A stretch of DNA of 64,000 bases from Prorocentrum cordatum (taxonomy: Eukaryota > Sar > Dinophyceae > Prorocentrales > Prorocentraceae), in the NCBI GenBank assembly GCA_963575745.1, contig CAUYUJ010014345.1, positions 5,001 through 69,000 of the forward strand, in the 5' to 3' direction. Position 1 is the stretch's first letter; each line of letters opens with the position of its first letter. The position numbers and the translations under genes were made by a program. Under the pieces are notes generated by a model. That model worked only from the letters and a program-made list of their open reading frames with translations, ran no database searches and had not been told where the DNA came from. This document shows, piece after piece, positions 9,906-21,575 of the stretch.

Positions 9906-11480
9906 TCCTCCTCCCACCCGCCTCTGCGTGTGACCGATACACGGTGATGTGTCGCACATGTCCCGCGCGGAGCGAGTCCGTGCGACCGCGTATGCGCGGG
10001 ATCGCGCTCTGGAATCCAGACCGCGAGGTCGCGGACACGGATCTCTTCGCCGGTGGCCCCGAGGACCTCGAGGAGGCCGAGGCCGGCCGAAGGCCCCTCG
10101 GGGAGGAGGAGGAAGAGCCCGTGCTGGACGGCGTCCGCCCCGAGCTCCGGGAGCGCGGGCGCCCGACCTGCCCGCCGGTCCACTGCCTCGTCAGCCGCGC
10201 CAGCTCTCGGTCGCTTTCGTCCACCTCCTCTCGAGGGGGACGAGGTTGATTCGAGGGAGCACGCGAGAGGACACAGGACCCTTCCGAGGGCCACACTGAC
10301 ACAGGAAGGTAGAAGGCATGGACCGCGACGCACAGGACACAGAACATCCTTGCTCTGGCAAGGTCGACCTACTAGTCAGCCTCGAGTGTACACAACCCTC
10401 CGCGAAATCAAGCGCCAGTTGAATCACCCCCCCCCCTGCGATTTCCATTGTTCGGCGACGCGCGCAACGCGGTCCGTCGTGTCCGCAGGAAACAAGACGT
10501 CACCAGCTTCGACGGAACAAATGAGCTGGGGATCGCCGAGTAGATGGGATATCGGGGGATCGCACCGCAATGCCAATGCATCCGCGATGCACTGGCGATG
10601 TACCAGCAGCGCCTGTTGGCAATGCATCGGCGCTGTCGATGTGGAGAAAATCAGACTCCACAGCGAGCCGCATCGCCGATGCGGCGCGATCCTCCGATCC
10701 CCACTGACCCCATCTCGGCGGTGGACAAACCTCCCTTTAGTAAACCTCCCCTTCGTGAAAAGGGCCTAAGACCGAAACCGACGGACCTGGACCCGCGAAA
10801 ATGACGGCCGCGACGCCCTCTCGCGAACCGAAAACGGCCAATTCCTGAATCGACGTGCCAGGGTAGGAGGTCTATCAACCTCCGACCTTCTTGGAGGCCG
10901 AGCCTCTTGCTGAATCCCTTCCGCTGGTGTCCTTCTGGCCCTCGCCTCGATTGCTTTCCAGCCCTCGTTCGGTCCCCCCCCTCGCTGCTGCGGCTCGTTG
11001 TCGAGAGGGTCAGGGCTTGACGCCAACCGCGGGTACCCTCGGGCCACCCAACGTTTCAAAACAAAGGGCAGGGAGGGAGATTGTTTACGTGCGCCCCCAC
11101 TTCGATACACAACAGCTAGAATTCATTTACACGTGAATTTACACTGTGAAGATGTGCGAGGGGGGTCCTCACGGAGTCCGTGTGTTGTGCATTTGAGGGG
11201 CGGGAGGGCAGGACGCAATAAAAGGCTCTGCCACCACCCACGCAATGTTTGTTTCCCTTTGCCCGCCCGCCCCGTCCCACCCTCATCAAGGCACCACGCA
11301 CATGAGTTGTCCACACGTTCCCACATACAGATTACATGGCACCCCGCAGCTGTGGATCTGTGGATCAGAGCGAGAGGGCAGCGGGGTCGTCGGCAGCCTG
11401 CGAAGCTCTGAAGAAGCCCGCCGCAAGCGCCGAATTATCTGCCCACCTTACTCAATGATCCCGCCGCAGAGGCAGATTTT
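9906..11480. other. No supported gene; scattered repeats
   Basis: Open frames occur on both strands at 9820-10,350, but with competing frames and no recognisable motif. A dispersed repeat lies at 10,540-10,700. The rest (10,700-11,480) is GC-rich with nothing recognisable. Confidence 0.4.
10540..10700. repeat. Dispersed GATGCATCGGCG repeat, copy 1
   Basis: Reiterated (C/G)GATGCA(T/C)CGGCG-like words precede a conserved block containing GTGGAGAAAATC and TCCACA. The same block with the same flanking words recurs at 28,150-28,295. The words are partly self-complementary. Confidence 0.6.
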
Positions 11481-11485
11481 TTCGT

Positions 11486-11730
11486 CAAAGCAACGTGAGT
11501 GGGTTGCGGGTGGGTCGCCGGTGGGTCGTCAGGTGGGTCGTGGGGTGGTCGCCAGGGGGGGCGGGGGCGCGGGTGGGTCGCGGACGGGTCGCGGGTGAGG
11601 ACAACGACAACAACGCAACAACGCAACGCAACAACGCAACACCACTTCGCACCGAGAAACACCACTTCAGCAACGCACCCCGAGACAATGAGTGACCGAT
11701 CGACTCCCTCAATCTGACACTTGTAGGTTC
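11486..11730. repeat. GGGTCGC minisatellite plus AAC tract and conserved tail, copy 1
   Basis: An 11-12-bp unit close to GGTGGGTCGCG is repeated about nine times (11,495-11,600), followed by an AAC/GCAAC tract and a tail with CAACGCACCCCGAGACA and ATGAGTGACCG. A larger copy with the same order of parts lies at 22,736-23,630. The CCCGCCGC(A/G)(A/G)GCGCC word before it (11,419) is also shared. Confidence 0.75.
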
Positions 11731-12052
11731 CGCCGCGCTGCAAACATGCATGTGATTGGAGATCTTACCCAGCTGAAACGGAAAGCCACCCACTACCATC
11801 GCCGCCACCACCCAACATACAGACCTCAGACAACCTTGTCTCTGGCTCATTGTTCCTGGTGCTTCGTGCCAGCTGTTTTTCCCTGGTGATGCGGGCTGGC
11901 GTATGGTGACTTTGGTTTGGGGCGAGGGTTGGCTGGGGGGAGCAAGGAGTCTCCGAGGTCCTAAGGGTGTCCCTGGAGGCCTCCAGATGTACCCGCGGAT
12001 GCCTCCAGTGGGCCCCCTGAATCCCAAGAGGCCAGAGAAGGGCCAACAGTAT

Positions 12053-12630
12053 TCAGGAACCTCCATCATGTTTCCTCACGCATCGAGCATGTGTATCGGG
12101 GTTGGCGTCTCCCTTCTGGTCCTCGTCGCGCTCCCTGGCCAACGCCTCCGTCTCCGCGTCGGAACGCATGTGGGCGGTGACGAGGTCCTCTGGAGCAAGG
12201 GCCATCATGAACATGGTTAACTCGCGCATGGTGATCGTGCCGCCGCCGTCGGTGTCCATGGCGCAGAAGATGAGGTCGAGATCCTCCTCGGGCATGTCGA
12301 GGTCTTTGAACTTGGTTTTGATGACATCACCGAACTCTTTCCGTGTGATAGCTTGGGAATAGCTCAATTCAAGCATGTCCGCCACTCCATGGGCGTGATT
12401 GACCAGTCTCCTGATGCCCGAATCGACGAAACACGAGCAGCATGCCGCTTTCTCTCGCAATTTGTCTTTCGTCGACTTCACACGGGATACGTTAGTTGAG
12501 CTCGATCCCGTGGCAATGTTGCTGGAAGACCCCCCCGAAGTCTGCGGTCGTGCCACGTACTCATCGCTGCTGTTGCGCTCGTCCAATGGGTTCATGGTCG
12601 CTGCCCTCGCCAACTTCAACAAACGCAACC
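12053..12630 (-). CDS. C-terminal exon of multi-TM membrane protein: EF-hand domain
   Basis: Last recognised exon of the minus-strand gene that begins above 27 kb. The frame ends at TGA 12,053. It encodes a Ser-rich linker, a Cys cluster (AACCSC) and a regulatory tail with one canonical EF-hand loop, DTDGGGTITMRE. The loop has Asp at positions 1 and 3, Gly at 6, Ile at 8 and Glu at 12, and a preceding helix DLDLIFCAMD. An upstream helix pair (RKEFGDVIKTKFKDLDMPEE) may be a degenerate partner hand. This predicts Ca2+ sensing on the cytoplasmic side. The 5' edge is uncertain: the frame runs open to 12,709, and a GTAAGT donor-like motif at 12,713-12,708 belongs to another frame. Confidence 0.75.
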
Positions 12631-12835
12631 GGAACCGGCAACTTTGCGCGACCGCGTCGTGAAGCTTCCCAGACTCCGTGTCCTTTCGGAGGGAGCCGAC
12701 CACACACACTTACATCGATCCTGGCGAGGACCGGCCTGGCCCCAGAAAGGCGCACTGCATACGCAATTTCTAGGACCATGATGGGCCTGGCCCAGGCCAG
12801 GGTCGGCGTTGGTGGATCGTTGGCGCCGTCCGATC

Positions 12836-13393
12836 CTTGATCATCTGCACGACCTGCTCATTGTGGTTCCAGACCCGGAACCCTCCGCCACCGACTATGA
12901 GACGCTGCTGTCTCTTGTGATTGCTGGCCTGCTGTCCGAACAGCACATTGATCATCGTATTCGTAGCGTTCTGCAACACTTGTACGTCGTTGTCAAGGAG
13001 TCCGCCCGCCTTTCGGAACAGATCCTTCTCGGGCATCATGAGCATGGCAGTCGAGACGTCCCGGAGGCGCCACACTGTGTGAGCCATCTGACCGTGCACC
13101 ATGCCATCAGGGTTGCAGTGGGACAGCGCCCATTTCGTGAACTTGAGGAAAGCAAATGCGAACGCGCCAACGAACAAAGCCACGATAATGGTGGCGTACA
13201 TGTCTTTGGACTCCTGCACGCCAGAGCCCACCTTGTCCCTCTTGACGAAAGACGTGGCGAGCACCAGAAACACGATCAAGGAGATCTTGAAGGTGAGGTC
13301 GACACGATTGTTTGCTGTGAACTTGAGAGGCTGTATGTAGAACTGGAAGCTCGTGAACATGATCAGAGCAAACAGCGTCGTGTAGACCTGCTC
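12836..13393 (-). CDS. Membrane exon of the same gene (three TM segments)
   Basis: Begins after a pyrimidine-rich acceptor (CCCCTCCCCAG, AG at 13,395-13,394) and encodes EQVYTTLFALIMF..., a TM helix, then VDLTFKISLIVFLVLATSFV and MYATIIVALFVGAFAFAF, two more helices. A cytoplasmic, Gln/Asn-containing stretch follows, ending near QVVQMIK. A GA-type donor at 12,835 (AAG|GATCG) is suggested by repetition of GATCG just before the next exon region, but the join is unresolved. The reading frame fits the upstream exon at 23,828-23,990: ...LPGKNVQ joins EQVY in phase. The topology suits a channel- or receptor-like protein. Function is otherwise unknown. Confidence 0.75.
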
Positions 13394-13649
13394 CTGGGGA
13401 GGGGACAACAAAGATACCGAAATGCGTGCCCCCTGGACCTATCCCAGCGTGCGTCATGACAAGGAATTCGAAGCAAATCTGGCCACGGCGACGAACTTGG
13501 GTCCAAGCTGCCCAAGGCGCCCAAGAGGGCCCCAAGACAGCCCAGGATGGCTCCAACACGGCTCAAGAGAGCCCCAAAAGTACGCCAACAAAAGCCCCAA
13601 GAGGCAACACTCATCAGTTCTCTTGAATAGCTGTGTCCTAGAGCTCTAA

Positions 13650-14140
13650 GCCCTTCGTGGCTCGCTGGTTGGTTGGTTGGTTGGTTCGTTCGTTCTCCCT
13701 CCTCGGCTCAGTCCTGGGCGCCCACAGACCGGGCCTCCGCACAGGTCTCCCCAACGGCCCTCGTAGCCCTGTATTTTCGTGGCTCGTTGGTTGGTTTGTT
13801 GGTTGGGTTGGATGACTGGTCCTCTGTCCCTGGCCCAGCTCCGGCCCAGCCTGGGGGCACCCGCACTCCAGGCCCGAAGTCCAGGCCCTCTCCCCTGGCT
13901 CCCGCCGAGGTCCTCCCCCAGGACCTCGGAGCCCTTTCTTTGGTAGCTTGCTGGTCGGCTGGCTGGCGAGATGGTTGGCTCGGCCGCCTTCCCTGGCTCG
14001 GCACCGGGCACCCGCAGTCCAGACCTCCGCGCAGATCCTCCCCTGGCCCCCCCAGCGCCTTGTAATGTCTTGGCTCGTTGAGTAATTGGTTGGTTCGTCC
14101 TCCCTTCCTGGCTTAGCCCTGGGCCGCAGAATAGTTGCTT
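13650..14140. repeat. ~140-bp tandem repeat with GTTGGTTGG blocks
   Basis: About four degenerate copies each contain a TGGCTCGTTGGTTGG block (13,650; 13,780; 13,945 as GGTAGCTTGCTGG; 14,070), then CCTCCCT and a GGGCACCCGCA(C/G)TCCA-type stretch. No coding signal. Confidence 0.75.
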
Positions 14141-14394
14141 CCCCATGTCCTACGAAATCCCGTCTCATGAATATTGGATTATGCCCCATCCCTTGAATCC
14201 TGAGCATGGGATTCTTCCCCATACCCTACGATGGAACTACTGTTATTACTCAGACAGCGGCAGACTTGCTTCTCCTTTATCATCCTTCCTCCTCCTAATC
14301 AGACTCACTCATACTGACCCAGACTCTCTTCTCTCAGACTCACTTCCACACTCAGACTCGATCAGTATCAGAATCAATCGCACACACAGATCCT

Positions 14395-14810
14395 GAGGAT
14401 GTCTCAGGCGAGGCGCTGGATTTAGTACTTAGAAGGGCGGGCGCCAGAGGTCAGGACATTCCAGGATTCGCGCCCAGATGATAGGAATGCCTCGGGCGGT
14501 TTGCTCGCTTGCGTGCTCAATATCCTCCTCGTGTTTCGGAGCAGGCTCTGGGGATGTCTCAGGCGAGGCGCCAGTTTGGACACTCCGAAGGGCGGGGCGC
14601 CAGGGGTCAGGACATTTCAGGATTCGCGCCCAGATTGTGGGGATGTCTCAGGCGGTTTGTTTGTTTGTTTGCGTGCTCAGAATCCTTTGGTTTCGGAAAA
14701 GACTCAGAGGATGTCTCCGGCGAGGCGCTGGTTTCAGCACTCAAAGGGGGGGCGGGGCCAGCGGTGGGAACACTCCAGGATTCGCGTCCAGATTGTCGGG
14801 ATGTCTCAGA
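14395..14810. repeat. ~150-bp tandem repeat (CAGATTGTGGGGATGTCTCA family)
   Basis: Three copies share CGCGCCCAGAT-GT-GGGATGTCTCAGGCGGTTTG, broken here into blocks, followed by GAGGCGC and a CACTC(A/C)AAG block. Related copies recur at 16,160-16,660 and 18,030-18,130, so the family spans much of the large intron. Confidence 0.75.
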
Positions 14811-15720
14811 ATCACTCACCTCAGACTCGCTCGCACCCAGGCTCACTCACTTATCACGCAGAATGTGTTCAGACTACCTCACCTTCAGACTCGCTCGCAC
14901 TCAGGCTCACTCGTACTTAGACTAACTCACGACTCATACCATACATACTCATACACTGACTCATTCACACTCAGACTCATGGTTACGCAGAGTCACTTAC
15001 ACTGAGACCCAATCACGCTCAACCTAAGTCATTCCTGGACCCAGACTCGCCGCTCATACTCACACATATTTGCTCACACTCAGACTTGCCACACACACTC
15101 AGACTCACGCACACTCAGGTCCACGCATACTCAGACTCACTCATGCTCAGACTTCCTCATGCCTAGACCCACCCACACTCATGCTGAGACACTCCAATCA
15201 CTTACGCTCGGACCCGCTCGGATCACCTCACACCTCCTCACCTCCCTCCTCCTCGTCTTCACACCTCAAGGTCAGGCGCACCCACACTAAATTTCAAGCA
15301 CGCTCGGACCAACCTTCACTCAGACTCACCCACACTCAGACCCATTCACACTTGGACGCACTCATGGTGAGCCTCACTCATGCTCAGACTCACTCACGCA
15401 CAGACCCGCTCATAGCCAGACTCACACACACACACACTCAGACTCACTCGCACTCAGACTCACTCACGCTCAGGCCCACGCATACTCTAGCCTCAGCCTC
15501 GTCACACTCATTCTGAAAACCACTCACATTCAGACACGCTCCAACTCAGAATCATTCACACTCAGACTCACTCTTATGAGGACTCACTCATACTCGGACG
15601 CATCCGTACTCGCACTCTCTCATACCGTACACGCTAGCTCAATCATTCCTCTCACTCATACTCAGACTCACTCTCACTCAAATCAATCACGCTCAGATCC
15701 ACTCACAATCTCAATTACCT
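14810..15720. repeat. (CTCACACTCAGA)n minisatellite
   Basis: Nearly 900 bp is made of ACTCAGACTCACTC-like 12-14-bp words with drift. It resumes at 16,015-16,140. Thr/His/Ser-rich ORFs are artefacts. The interval 15,720-16,010 shows nothing recognisable apart from a short GTCGTCG tract. Confidence 0.9.
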
Positions 15721-16009
15721 TGATTTGTCAATGATCCCTCACGCTTCGCTTGTGTGTTCGCTCATACTCCGTGAAAGAATCCAGAGGAAGAGGACGTCAC
15801 TGAAGTCGTCGCTGTCGTCGTCGTCGCGCCCATCGTCTACGCGGCCTCGCTCTCACATCCAGATGCTCACAGGCAGACTTCCCCAACGAGGCATGACAAG
15901 AATGTGAGATGCGCATCTGGGAATATCCGCGTCTAGTGGGTACGGTATGATCCTTCGAATAATTACGAATATAGTCTTATTGGTGTCATGCCTCCGCCTC
16001 CGCCTCCTT

Positions 16010-16660
16010 CCTCCTCCACTTACACTCAGACTCACTGAAACTCAGACAAACTCATACCCAGACTCCCTCACAATCAGATCCACTGATACTCAGACTCACT
16101 TTAACGCAAACCCACTCATACTCGGACCCGCTCATACTCTGACTCGCGAACAGGACACGTGCCTGTTCGCGCTCAGATTGACGGGATGTCTCATGCGGTT
16201 CGCTTGTTTGGTGGCCCAACCCCCTCTCCTTTTAGAGGTCCATGCTCATCGCAATGTGGCAGGCGTGGTATTTCAGCACTCCACGGAGGAGCCGCCGAGG
16301 GGTAGGACATGTGCCTGCTCGCGCCCAGATTGTGGGGATTACTCACGCGGTTTGCCCATCTGGTGGCCCATTTCTATTCAGAAACCCATACTCGCAGCGA
16401 TGTAGCAGGATTGAGCAGGAATGCGGATATGTCTCACGCGGTTGGCCTGTGTGGTGGCCGGACTACTCTCGTTTCACAGCCCCATGCTCATCGCGATGTA
16501 GCAAGCGTGGCATTTAGACACTCCAAGGGGGAGCCGCGATGGGTAGGACATGTGCCCGTCCGCGCTTGTGGGGAGTTCTCAAGCATGTTGCCTGTCTGGT
16601 GACAGAGACTACAGCAGATTGTTCGCGAACAGATTGTGGGGATGTTTCAGGCGGTTTGTC
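16010..16660. repeat. Minisatellite remnant and four to five ~150-bp repeat copies
   Basis: After a short ACTCAGACTC tract come copies with CAGATTG(T/A)(G/C)GGGAT, TCTCA(C/T)GCGGTT and CTGGTGGCC at about 16,170, 16,325, 16,430, 16,560 and 16,630. They belong to the family at 14,395-14,810. Confidence 0.7.
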
Positions 16661-16699
16661 TGCCTGCTGGCTTGAACCTCGGATATCCCCTTAACGTCG

Positions 16700-17010
16700 A
16701 CAACTGCGACGACAGGGATTTCGACGTACGAGAATTCTAGCGACGACCGCGGCTTCAACAAGAGATCTTGCGATGAGCTTCTAAGGCACGCCGCTTGCGG
16801 CGTTGACGGTGAGGCCGACGCCACGTGGAGCAAGCTTCTCAGCAAGATTTTGCGGCACAAGTTCGAGGAGCACCAGTTGGCCTGGGACGGCAGCGGGTTC
16901 CCACGCACTGTTAGCTTGTTCGGAGTTCAAGTAATAGTCATTCGAAGCCATGCAGAGGGTGGTAGACACCAGCGTGTCGAAAAAGAACGGGCACCGGTTC
17001 CACCTCGACT
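16700..17010 (+). CDS. Possible exon, unassigned
   Basis: One plus-strand frame reads a balanced, non-repetitive protein segment (RSCDELLRHAACGV, ATWSKLLSKILRHKFEEHQL, GFPRTVSLFGVQVIVI). This contrasts with the repeats around it. I recognise no domain. No clear start or splice site was found, and if the large minus-strand intron is real the segment lies inside it. It may be a transposon fragment. Confidence 0.3.
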
Positions 17011-17285
17011 ACGCAGGGGTGCCACGACAGAAATCGAACGGAGAGCCAGCAGGAGGAAGGACGAGCAGGAGGAGAATTCGGTAGGCTCTGATGACGGCAC
17101 AGCTGTTGAAGGTAAACCAGGTTCACCAAATAATGGTCCTGCTCCTTCGTCTCCACTTCCGGTCATCCGTCCGACATCTGTAAAGGGTGTAGGGGCGTGC
17201 GGACCACGCACCACCAGTCCGAGGGTAAGAAGCAGCAGGGCGGCAAGAAGCGGAGCGGCGCAGTGGAACAGAAACAGCTCGGGTA

Positions 17286-17439
17286 TTGCTAGAAGTGCCC
17301 CTGGCCCAAGGTGCCCCCAGCTCTTCGCTCCATTTTGGAGCCCCTGGGGCCCTCTGGGCCTCGTGAGGGGTGCCCTGGAGGCCGTCTGGGCCAGGCCGAG
17401 AATCCTGGGGGTACCTGGGGCCAGGGGTACTTCTAGCAA
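17286..17439. repeat. 154-bp element with 35-bp inverted terminal repeats
   Basis: Left arm 17,286-17,320 (TTGCTAGAAGTGCCCCTGGC...) and right arm 17,405-17,439 are reverse complements with three mismatches in 35. The interior is G/C-rich with no ORF. This is MITE-like or a strong hairpin. No target-site duplication could be confirmed. Confidence 0.65.
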
Positions 17440-18029
17440 CACCCAAACAGCGCCGCCCCAAGCGCCGTGCGAACAATAAGCGCCGCGCGAGAGCCGAGCA
17501 AGACAGCGACCCGGCAGCACAACTCTGACCAGGCAGAAGGGGGACCGCGGCGGACCAACACAACTCAGACCAGGACGACTGTGGCGTGCTCTGCACTGGG
17601 AAGGACTTCTGTGGAGCCTGCGGCTCAGACAGGGAGGACGCGGGCCAGAAGTCCTGCAAGTACTTCGGACATGCGTTGGAGACGCAGAGCAGACACACAG
17701 TCAGAGCGCCCACGCGGCGCATTCATCGTAACCCGAAGCCATTGGGGGCACGTTTCCCTCGAGACCCTTCCAGGTTCGCCAGGTAGAAGCTTCGCGCAGC
17801 GGCTGGCGACAAAATGTACACCTCAGATCCTGGCGCGGGACTGGGCGTCGGGCGCCATTGGGGGCCAGCGCGAGAGGAAAGGGGAAGGAGAAGGGAGAGA
17901 AGAAGACAATTATTTGTGTGACACCTTCGACTCTTCACTGGCAGTTCGCCTGTTTCGGCGTCTAGGACTCTCCCCTCTTGGAAGCTCCATAATCACCGCG
18001 ATGTCGAAGGCATGGCCCCCATGAGGGAG

Positions 18030-18130
18030 CCGCCAGGGGGTATGACACTTGCCCATTCGTGCACAGATTGTGGGGTTGTCTCAGGCGGTTCGCCTGTTTC
18101 GGCGCGTCCAGATTGTGGGGACTTCTCAGT
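18030..18130. repeat. CAGATTGTGGGG repeat, two further copies
   Basis: Two short copies (18,064 and 18,108) of the 14.4/16.2-kb repeat word CAGATTGTGGGG are followed by TCTCAG and GGCGGTT. No gene around them. 17,440-18,030 and 18,130-18,330 hold nothing recognisable. Confidence 0.6.
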
Positions 18131-18334
18131 GCAAAGCGTAGTCTCGGCACCCCCGACCCCTAACCTTTCCGAGCCCCAAGAACATCCCGATGTAGCCGGC
18201 ATAACATCTGGGCACTCCAAGGGGGATCCGGCAGGGACCGATGTCGCCACAAGTCAAGATTCTCTTCCTCAGACACTGGCAGACGGGAGCGCCAAGAACT
18301 GAGAGGCACATTTGGGGACCCCCGCGTCGAATCA

Positions 18335-18830
18335 TCTTCGCTCGTCCTCGAGGTTCGTTCTTCTCCCCTGGCCTCCCCCCGCGGCCTCCCCCCTGGCCCC
18401 CCTCGGGGCCTTCCTCCTGGGCCGCGAGACACCCCTTTTTCTCCGTTCGTCGCCGTAGATCGTCCTCCCCTCCCCCTGGCCTCCAACCGGGACCTCCCCT
18501 CTGGCCCCCCTCGCGTTCGTCGTGGTTCGTTTTCCCCGCCGGGCCACGTCACGGACCCCTGCGTTCTCTTGCACAGCTGTGCTCTAGCGCTCGGACACCT
18601 TCCTGGTCACTCCTCGTTCGCTCGTCGTTCGTTGTCATCTTGCGTCCTTGGCTCCCCCCGCCCGCCCCTGGCCCCTGCCCCCCCAACCCCCGCTGGCCCC
18701 AGGGACCGTTCTGGCCCCTGGCCCCTCTGGCTCAAAGGCCCCTCCCCCTGGCCGGTCCCTTCTCCCCAACCCGTCCTCGGCCGCTGCTGTCCTGGCACCT
18801 GGCCCCAGAGCGCGGACCCCTTGATCTCCG
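18335..18830. repeat. C-rich degenerate repeat (CCCCTGGCC / TCGTTCGT)
   Basis: Repeats of CCCCTGGCCTCC and CTCGTTCGTCG alternate over about 500 bp in a C-rich context resembling the 13.65-14.14-kb unit. No coding signal. Confidence 0.55.
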
Positions 18831-18965
18831 TACCCATGTCTCCCGCATCGTAGCTCCAAAAAGGCTCCAGCATGGCCCCGAGAGAACCCCACTCCTTACC
18901 CCTGCTCATCGTGTCTATCGCCTCCACCTCGTGCAACAATCAGGGCATGCGTGCAAATTGCTAGA

Positions 18966-19945
18966 TTTCTCAACCATGTTGGGTTCTCGTTTTGAAGAAA
19001 CGGTCCCCACGTCTCCTCCACTCCTCTCCTCCTCTTCCCGCTCCTCCCTCCTCACCCTCTCACTTTGGCACGCCCGTCACAGCCGTCATCATCACTATCA
19101 TCGTCATCATCACCATCATCGACACCCATGTTGATTTTGGCACACCCTTCACACGTTACGTGGCCCCACAGGGAGCTCCACCTAAGATCCCGATGCCGAC
19201 GTCCGCATGTCGGCGCCGCCCCATTTCGGCATACCCCTCACACGTTTCGCGGCACCATAGGGAGCTCCACCCAAAGTCCCAGTGGCGCCGTCCACATAGC
19301 GGCGTCGCCCCATTTCGGTACACCCCTTCACATTTTTCGTGGTTCCGTAAGGAACTCCACAAAAGTCCAGATGCCAGCGCTCGCATGCGCCCACCGCGCC
19401 CATTTTGGCACAACCTTCACACGCTTCGTGGCACCGCATTGAGCTTTACCAAAGGCCCAGAAGGCCCAGCGCTCGCATGCGCCCACCGCGCCCATTTTGG
19501 CACGCCCCTCACACGTTTTGTGGCCCCATAGGGGGCCCAGATGCCAGCGCTCGCATGCGCCCACCGCGCCCATTCAGGCACACCCCTCATACGTTTCGTG
19601 ACCACGAATGGAGCTCCACCGAAGGCCCACATGCCAGCGCTCGCAGGCGCCCGCCGCGCCAATTTTGGAACACCCCGTAATCGCTTCGCGGCTCCGCAGG
19701 GAACCCTGCCGAATGCCCGAGTGCCAGTGCTCGCATGCGCCCGCCCCGCCCATTTTGGCACGCCCCTCGCACGCCTCGTGGCCCCAGGAAGCCCCAGCGA
19801 AGGCCCAAATGCCAGCGCTCGCATCCGCCCACCGCACCCATTTTGGCACACCCTTCACACGTTTCGTGGAGCTCCACTGAAGGCAGTGCATACAACGACG
19901 GTGCCCACAACTGCATATGGTTGGTTACTTCGCCAGATTAATGGT
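18966..19945. repeat. 89-bp satellite array with conserved flanks, copy 1
   Basis: The left flank (18,970-19,010) contains GTTGGGTTCTCGTTTTGAAGA. A pyrimidine/CAT microsatellite and about eight degenerate ~85-90-bp units (19,135-19,880) follow, with CATGCGCCCACCGCGCCC, TTTTGGCACACCCCTCACAC and CGT(G)GCCCCATAGGGAGCTC words. The right flank has CACAACTGCATATGG (19,906-19,920) and TTCGCCAGATTAATG. The same composite plan recurs at 30.5, 34.2, 42.8 and 45.0 kb. Confidence 0.8.
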
Positions 19946-19950
19946 TGTCC

Positions 19951-20253
19951 CCATCCATCCTGTGATGTTGGGTCTCCGTTTGGAATCCGCACCGCCGAAC
20001 TCCACCTCACCTTCCTTCCTTTCGTCCGTCCGTCCGTCCTTCCTTCCGTCCTTCTTTCCTTCCTCCTCCTCCGCCTCCTCCTCCTCGTCGTCATCGACGA
20101 CTTGCTAAGGCCAGCACGCGTGTCCACTCCCATGTCGCCACACCCCTCACACGCCTCGTGGCCCCATAGGGAACTTAGCCAACGGATTCAGCGGGCGCGA
20201 CCGCATGAGGGGCCGAATTGGCAGCTACACCTAAGGTCTCGGTGGGCGCGACC
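19951..20253. repeat. Partial second composite: flank, microsatellite and ~1.5 satellite units
   Basis: A flank-like block (CATCCTGTGATGTTGGGTCT) is followed by a CCTT/CCTCC microsatellite and a degenerate unit containing CACCCCTCACACGCCTCGTG. It ends with a 39-bp segment (20,215-20,253) that is repeated at 21,841-21,879. Confidence 0.65.
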
Positions 20254-20269
20254 CCCTGCCCCCTCCCGT

Positions 20270-20935
20270 GGGCCTGGACGGGGCGCGCCGCGAGGCGTTA
20301 GAGCGTCCAAGATTGCCCACGATTGTTTTAAGAGGGCTTCGAAGTCGCAAGATGGCCCATGCTACTTCAAAATGGGTCAAGATAGCCTCAGGCATACCCC
20401 CAAGAGGCCCCAAGACAGCCCCAAAATGGATCCAAGTGCTCTTCGAACCCCCCACGGCGCTCTCCAAGATGCCAAAACCGTTCAAAACACCAAGGGGCAA
20501 TCAATGTGTTTGGCAGTATCGTCTTTTCGCTTCCGATGGGCTTTGGAAGCCTCAAGATGGCCCCAAATTGGCCCAAAACAGGCCCAAGAGGGGCCCAAGA
20601 AGGCCGAAAACGGCCCAACGATCGCCCAAGAGGCGCCCAAGAGCGCTCCAAGAGGGCCCCAAGATGCCGTTTGAGAGCCTCCAAAGGGGGGGCCCGAATT
20701 TCTGCCCCACCTCTTTTTTGAGCCATGGTGCCCAAGACGGCCCCAAGAGGCGTCCCTGACACCCCAAAAAGCCCCAAGAGGGCTCCAAGACCCCCCCCAA
20801 GAGATCCTCAAGAGGGCCCCAAAAAGGCCTCAAGACAGCCTCAAGGTGGCCCAAGATAGCCGAGCGTGGCTCAATATAGCCTCCGACAGCCTCTAGCCGA
20901 GCATGGCTCAAGATAGCATCCAAAGAGGCCTCAGG
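20270..20935. repeat. Long CAAGA-GGCCC tandem array
   Basis: About fifty degenerate 11-15-bp units of C-CCAAGA(T/G)GGCCC. It is the longest block of this dispersed family in the window. Open frames across it (for example 20,552-21,235 minus) are repeat-driven. Confidence 0.9.
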
Positions 20936-20949
20936 AAAACTGGCAATCA

Positions 20950-21312
20950 ATTCTGGATGGGCTGGTGAAGATTTGTTTTTTGGTCTGCGGCCGCGCGACA
21001 ACGGTCTGGCGGCGAGAGGCAACGTCCGGGGCGGGCGGCACAAAACGAATTGGCGACCCCAAGCGCCACGTTGCCAGGCCAGATCGCACCTGCACAACGA
21101 GCGTGCAGTTGCACATGCACTGAACACAATGCTCTGCATGCACCAGCAGACGCACCTAACCCCGCCCAGTATACCAAAGTGTACAAACGGCCGCGGGTGC
21201 GAGTGTAACGGAGAGAGTCGCCCGTGCGGCGCCAAACTCCAAGCAGCCAGCCCGGCGAGCTAAGAAGCACGAGCCCGGAAGACAGCCGGCCGGCGGTGGA
21301 AAACAATAGGCA

Positions 21313-21352
<40 letters not shown>

Positions 21353-21468
21353 AAAACAAATAAGGAAAGAAACCAAAAAAAAAAAAAAAAAAAAAAAAAA
21401 AACAAAAAAAAAAAAAAAAAAAAAAATAAACAAAATAAGAAAATAAAAAAAAGAAATAAAAAAAAAAA

Positions 21469-21514
<46 letters not shown>

Positions 21515-21575
21515 AAAAAAAAAAAAAAAAACAAAAACAAAAGAAAAAAAAAAAAAAAAAAAAAGAAAAAACCGG
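20950..21575 (+). mobile_element. Retroposon-like unit: ~350-bp body followed by long A-rich tract
   Basis: A unique-looking GC-rich body (20,955-21,310) is followed by about 260 bases that are nearly all A, with scattered C, G or T (21,313-21,575). This order suggests a poly(A)-ended retroposed RNA in plus orientation. I see no tRNA-like A/B boxes I would trust, and the body has no homologue elsewhere in the window. Confidence 0.4.

Noticed and set aside
9820-10347. Minus-strand 175-aa ORF with VDESDRELARLTRQWTGG
   Set aside because: A second minus-strand frame and two plus-strand frames are equally open, and there is no family resemblance.
11486-11730. Gly/Val/Arg and Asp/Pro/Thr-rich ORFs here and at 22.8-23.6 kb
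   Set aside because: These are translations of GGTGGGTCGCG minisatellite units.
17575-17690. Cys-rich plus-strand fragment (CGVLCTGKDFCGACGSD...KSC)
   Set aside because: Zinc-finger-like spacing, but it is short, without splice sites or continuation, so not supported as a gene.
21313-21575. Poly-Lys/poly-Phe coding region
   Set aside because: Nearly pure A tract; not a gene.
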